Origin: Nymphaea colorata
Taxonomy: Eukaryota > Streptophyta > Magnoliopsida > Nymphaeales > Nymphaeaceae
Length of the DNA: 64,000 nucleotides
Direction: 5' to 3'
NCBI RefSeq assembly: GCF_008831285.2
Contig: NC_045141.1
Span: 3,040,001 to 3,104,000 of the forward strand
The notes beneath the pieces are model-generated. The model made no database searches and had not been told where the DNA came from. It saw only the letters and a program-made list of their open reading frames with translations. Of this stretch, positions 61,146-64,000 are shown piece by piece. Each line of letters begins with the position of its first letter. The first letter of the stretch is position 1. Both the position numbers and the translations under genes were made by a program.

Positions 61146-63288
61146 CTTTTAGGGGGCGTTTGATGCGTCGGAAAAACACTATTCACCTGGAAAAAAAATT
61201 CAAATATTTAAAATTTTTCCATCGTATCAAACGTGGAAAGCTTTTTTCGACCGTTGAAGTCGAATTCCGGAAATTTTTTCCCGGAAAAAATTTCCGTCTG
61301 GAGAGACGGAGATTTTTTTCCAGAATTATATTTTTGCCCGTTAGGGCACCCGAGCGCGTCTTCGCGTTTCTTCTTTTCCTTCCTGTGCCGTAGCCGCTCC
61401 CTCTTCTTTCTCGTCGACGCACCCGTAGACTCCCTTGCGTGCCTCCTCTCCCTCTCTGCATCAAGCTCACGCCTCCTCTCAGTGCAGCCGCTAGCCTCCC
61501 GTCCCTCTCTTTCTCGCAAGGTATTGTCTCTCTCTCTCTCATTCTCTCTCTTGTTCCCCTCTCCAAGTAGGCGTTTTGAATCCCTGCGGGTGCATCGACT
61601 GAAAACGACCCTCTGATGTCTGCCGTGAGCATGAATCCCCTTTTTGTTTTTGTATGTCTGCAATGTTTCTTCTCAAGTCATGTCTACAAGCATGTTTTCT
61701 GTTTCTGTTCTCATAAAGAGTTCGTTGTTCTCCTCTGCCCTCTCTGCTTCTTTCCTTGGTAAGAATCCTTTGTCTTCCCTTTCCTCTCTCTTTCTCTGCA
61801 ATTTTTTTTGCTTTTCATGCGTTGGTTCTGCACAAAAAAGCCTCTGAGACTGGTCTTGTTAGCTTTTCGTGGGTTCTTCTCCTTTGACGTGGAGGGTTTC
61901 TTCTTTACCTTCCGTTTGAAGGGGGAAGGGATTTCTGCAATTTTCTTGATGATTGTGTGGTGCGTCCATTTTTAGGTTCTTTGTTGCGTTTGTGGAGTAA
62001 GGTTTGGCTTTTATGCAATTTCTTGATGATTGTGTGGTTCTCCTTAGACAGTGATGGGAGTCACAGGGACTGGAGGTGAATATGGGAGGATCGAACCCCA
62101 CTTGTGTAAGCGTTTCATCAGCATTTTACGTGGTTGAGAGTCACGTAATGGCATCGCATTCAAGTCCCTGTGGAGGGCCTGTGAGACTTCTTTGAGTTTA
62201 TGTACTGAATAGAAAAGCTAACAAGACCAGTCTGTTTTTTGTTTGAGTGACTCAGTTTTTGGCGAGATTCAACACGAAGAAGAAAAGGAAGAGAGAAGAG
62301 GAATAAAAAGAAATATGCTGCGATCAAAAGTACTGAGTTTATGTTAGCATGTTTGAGTGGTTCATGTTTTGAAACTGTTTTTTTTTACTGCACTACGAGT
62401 TCAGCATCTTTCCGCAAAATTTTAATTGATAAATCTGAACTTAGATTTGTGCTGGGCTTCATTTTGGGTTTCAGTTGGACTTAAAATGGCTTTGCTCATA
62501 TCAGTTCTGTTCTACTAGATTTTGTTTGGCATGATTTTGGTCATGCCTTCACATTCTCTTTCATGCATTTTGCAAAATTAAGCCTTCAACTTAGCTGTTG
62601 CCTTTTGAGGATCTTCAGATTGATGGGGTTGCCTTCAATGGCAGCTTCAGATCGATGGGGTTGCTCATGAAGACATTTTTCAGATTGCTATGGTTGTAGA
62701 TTTACCAGGAACAAAAATGATGCACATGGTTTGGCTTTATCTGTTTGTCAAAGAAGAGTCGGACGAGTTATGTTAACTTTTTCTTACATGGTTTGGTCTG
62801 ATTGTTATAATTACATGTTACTTGTTAGATGCTCACTTATTTATTAATTTTGTTATTGTCATACAACGACAGTGTTTCTTGCTTAATTAACATATTCTAA
62901 CTCATTTAGTGCTAATTGTTATTGTTATGCAACTAGCAGGACTGGTTGAAGATGAAGCACCGACATAGTTTGACGTATGTTTAAAGGTCGTGCAATGGGA
63001 AAGTTTGATTCAGTTTCAGTTTTTTTGTTTTGTTATGGTGCAAAGACGTATTTGCTTCTTTGAATACTCGACACATGCACTTGGCTTTCTATTGAATGTT
63101 AAAGCTCTTCTGAACACTGATGGGAATATGTAAATATTTTAACACTGATGGGACTATGTATGTGGTTTGTTTAGTATTTTATCACTGATGGGAACAATGA
63201 TATGATCCTTCTTTATGTATGTGGTTTGTGTGGTCTTTATTCGCTTTGTCGTGCTATCGTTGCGCTTTGTTGTTGATGTCAATTAAAG
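61146..63288 (+). other. CT-rich leader-like region, possible start of a gene
   Basis: GGGGGCGTTTGATG at 61152 looks like a MITE end. From about 61370 the sequence becomes CT-rich with a good donor (CGCAAG|GTATTG at 61520), then an ATG-led frame from 61680 (MSTSMFSVSVLIKSS) with a donor-like CTTG|GTAAGA. The rest is AT-rich and intron-like. The gene identity is unknown and the coding status unproven. Confidence 0.3.
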
Positions 63289-63356
63289 TTGCTTTTGATG
63301 ACATTCCAGAAGATGGCTTAAATGTGCCCCTCAGGCTTGAAAAAGTTGCAAATGAG
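63289..63356 (+). CDS. candidate short exon, unknown gene
   Basis: Between acceptor-like AATTAAAG and donor GAG|GTGAGC a 68-bp stretch reads VAFDDIPEDGLNVPLRL then EKVANE, with good coding texture. The DIPEDGL phrase faintly recalls the N-terminus of DUF177/YceD proteins, but this is not enough to assign it. It may be an internal exon of a gene starting at about 61.4 kb and continuing past the window. Confidence 0.35.
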
Positions 63357-64000
63357 GTGAGCAGCAATTATTGGGTGTTGGTATTTTGTGTTGAGCTTTG
63401 GCAACATGTGCCATGTATGGGTGACTGACGCATGACCTCCCATTGTAATTGAGCTGCTTTTCCCGTGTGCAGTTGATGCTTCATTAATCTGAATTTCAAT
63501 TGCCAAGAATAGGAATACATGACTTTTGATTTCGTGTGATGATATGGGCAAAGTGTTGAAGTTGTGATGGAGTTGACGCCAGATTGATTCAATTTCTTTT
63601 ATCATGCTGTTGGTTGGTCTGACGTCAACTACAATTTTCTTGGCACTGCAGCTAAGGTCGTTGGCTGCTTGCAGTGGAGATCACAGCCGTTTTTGTTATG
63701 GTTATGTTAGATTCAGATCTGATGTATATATTGCAGCGAGTTGGGTGTTTGGTTGAGTATTTTTACTTCTACAGTTATCTCGGATCTGGCATGGCATGAT
63801 TTTTATTCACATTTGGTTTCAGTTTTTTATAGTTTCTATCAACTGAGGGTGTTGGTGTTGTTGATCATTGGTGCATGTTGAGAGTTAGGATAGTGATTCA
63901 TAAATCTAGATAGATTGTTGCCATATTTTTGTAAATCTAGATAAATGTTTCCTTATTATCAAACTAAGAATTAAATTTCTAGAAATATATTTCTGTACTA
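63357..64000. other. no recognised feature to window end
   Basis: Intron-like T-rich sequence follows the candidate exon. No further exon is recognised. Confidence 0.45.

Noticed and set aside
61183-61663. Arg/Glu-rich minus frames
   Set aside because: Antisense of a CT-rich leader; no start context or domain.
1-64000. tRNA or rRNA genes
   Set aside because: I looked for cloverleaf arms and conserved rRNA blocks and recognised none; the primer-site matches are retrotransposon features.

Overview
This is nuclear DNA of a flowering plant. The evidence is plant-type spliced genes (a fused BIO3-BIO1 biotin gene, a SOSEKI polarity gene, an acyl-CoA oxidase exon) in a dense bed of Ty1/copia and hAT transposons. 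I cannot name the species. Introns of 7-12 kb packed with transposons suggest a repeat-rich genome.

The backbone is one gene on the minus strand. Eleven exons (47259 down to 8470) join in perfect phase into 734 codons of the bifunctional dethiobiotin synthetase / diaminopelargonate aminotransferase. One intron starts with GC instead of GT. The last part of the aminotransferase (about 100 codons, by comparison with the family) is not in the window and probably lies beyond base 1.

Region by region. 1-1762: 3' end of a copia element. 1763-4083: no recognised gene. 4084-8218: 3'-truncated minus copia (B). 8470-9836: exons 11-8. 9837-21613: an 11.8-kb intron holding a hAT-like MITE shell (11292-21524), itself filled by an LTR-like fragment, copia C, copia fragment D and a 5'-truncated autonomous-type hAT (hAT-1). 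21614-26355: exons 7-4 with a lone copia LTR. 26356-38015: an 11.7-kb intron with a gag-pro copia remnant (H) and a 490-bp unit in three tandem copies, the middle one split by the gag-less copia E, which carries a small MITE. 38016-38277: exon 3. 38278-45361: intron with copia F (5-bp target duplication). 45362-47259: exons 2 and 1.

Upstream of the biotin gene (47.3-64 kb) lies a decayed zone. It holds a copia remnant (G), a truncated SOSEKI gene whose first exon is split by hAT-2 (exact 8-bp target duplication), a frameshifted acyl-CoA oxidase exon, a diverged 650-bp duplication whose second copy carries a hAT MITE, a GGGCC-rich repeat, and a CT-rich stretch with weak signs of another gene.

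The three hAT copies (18.4, 51.4 and 59.9 kb) are one family. Ends are CAATGTT...AACATTG, and the first few hundred bases carry repeated TATCGTACGATA palindromes where complete. The two coding copies share the same frameshift and stop codon. I see no new enzymatic or defence system. The notable biology is a apparently working metabolic gene spread over 39 kb of nested transposons and two neighbouring genes broken by decay and insertion.
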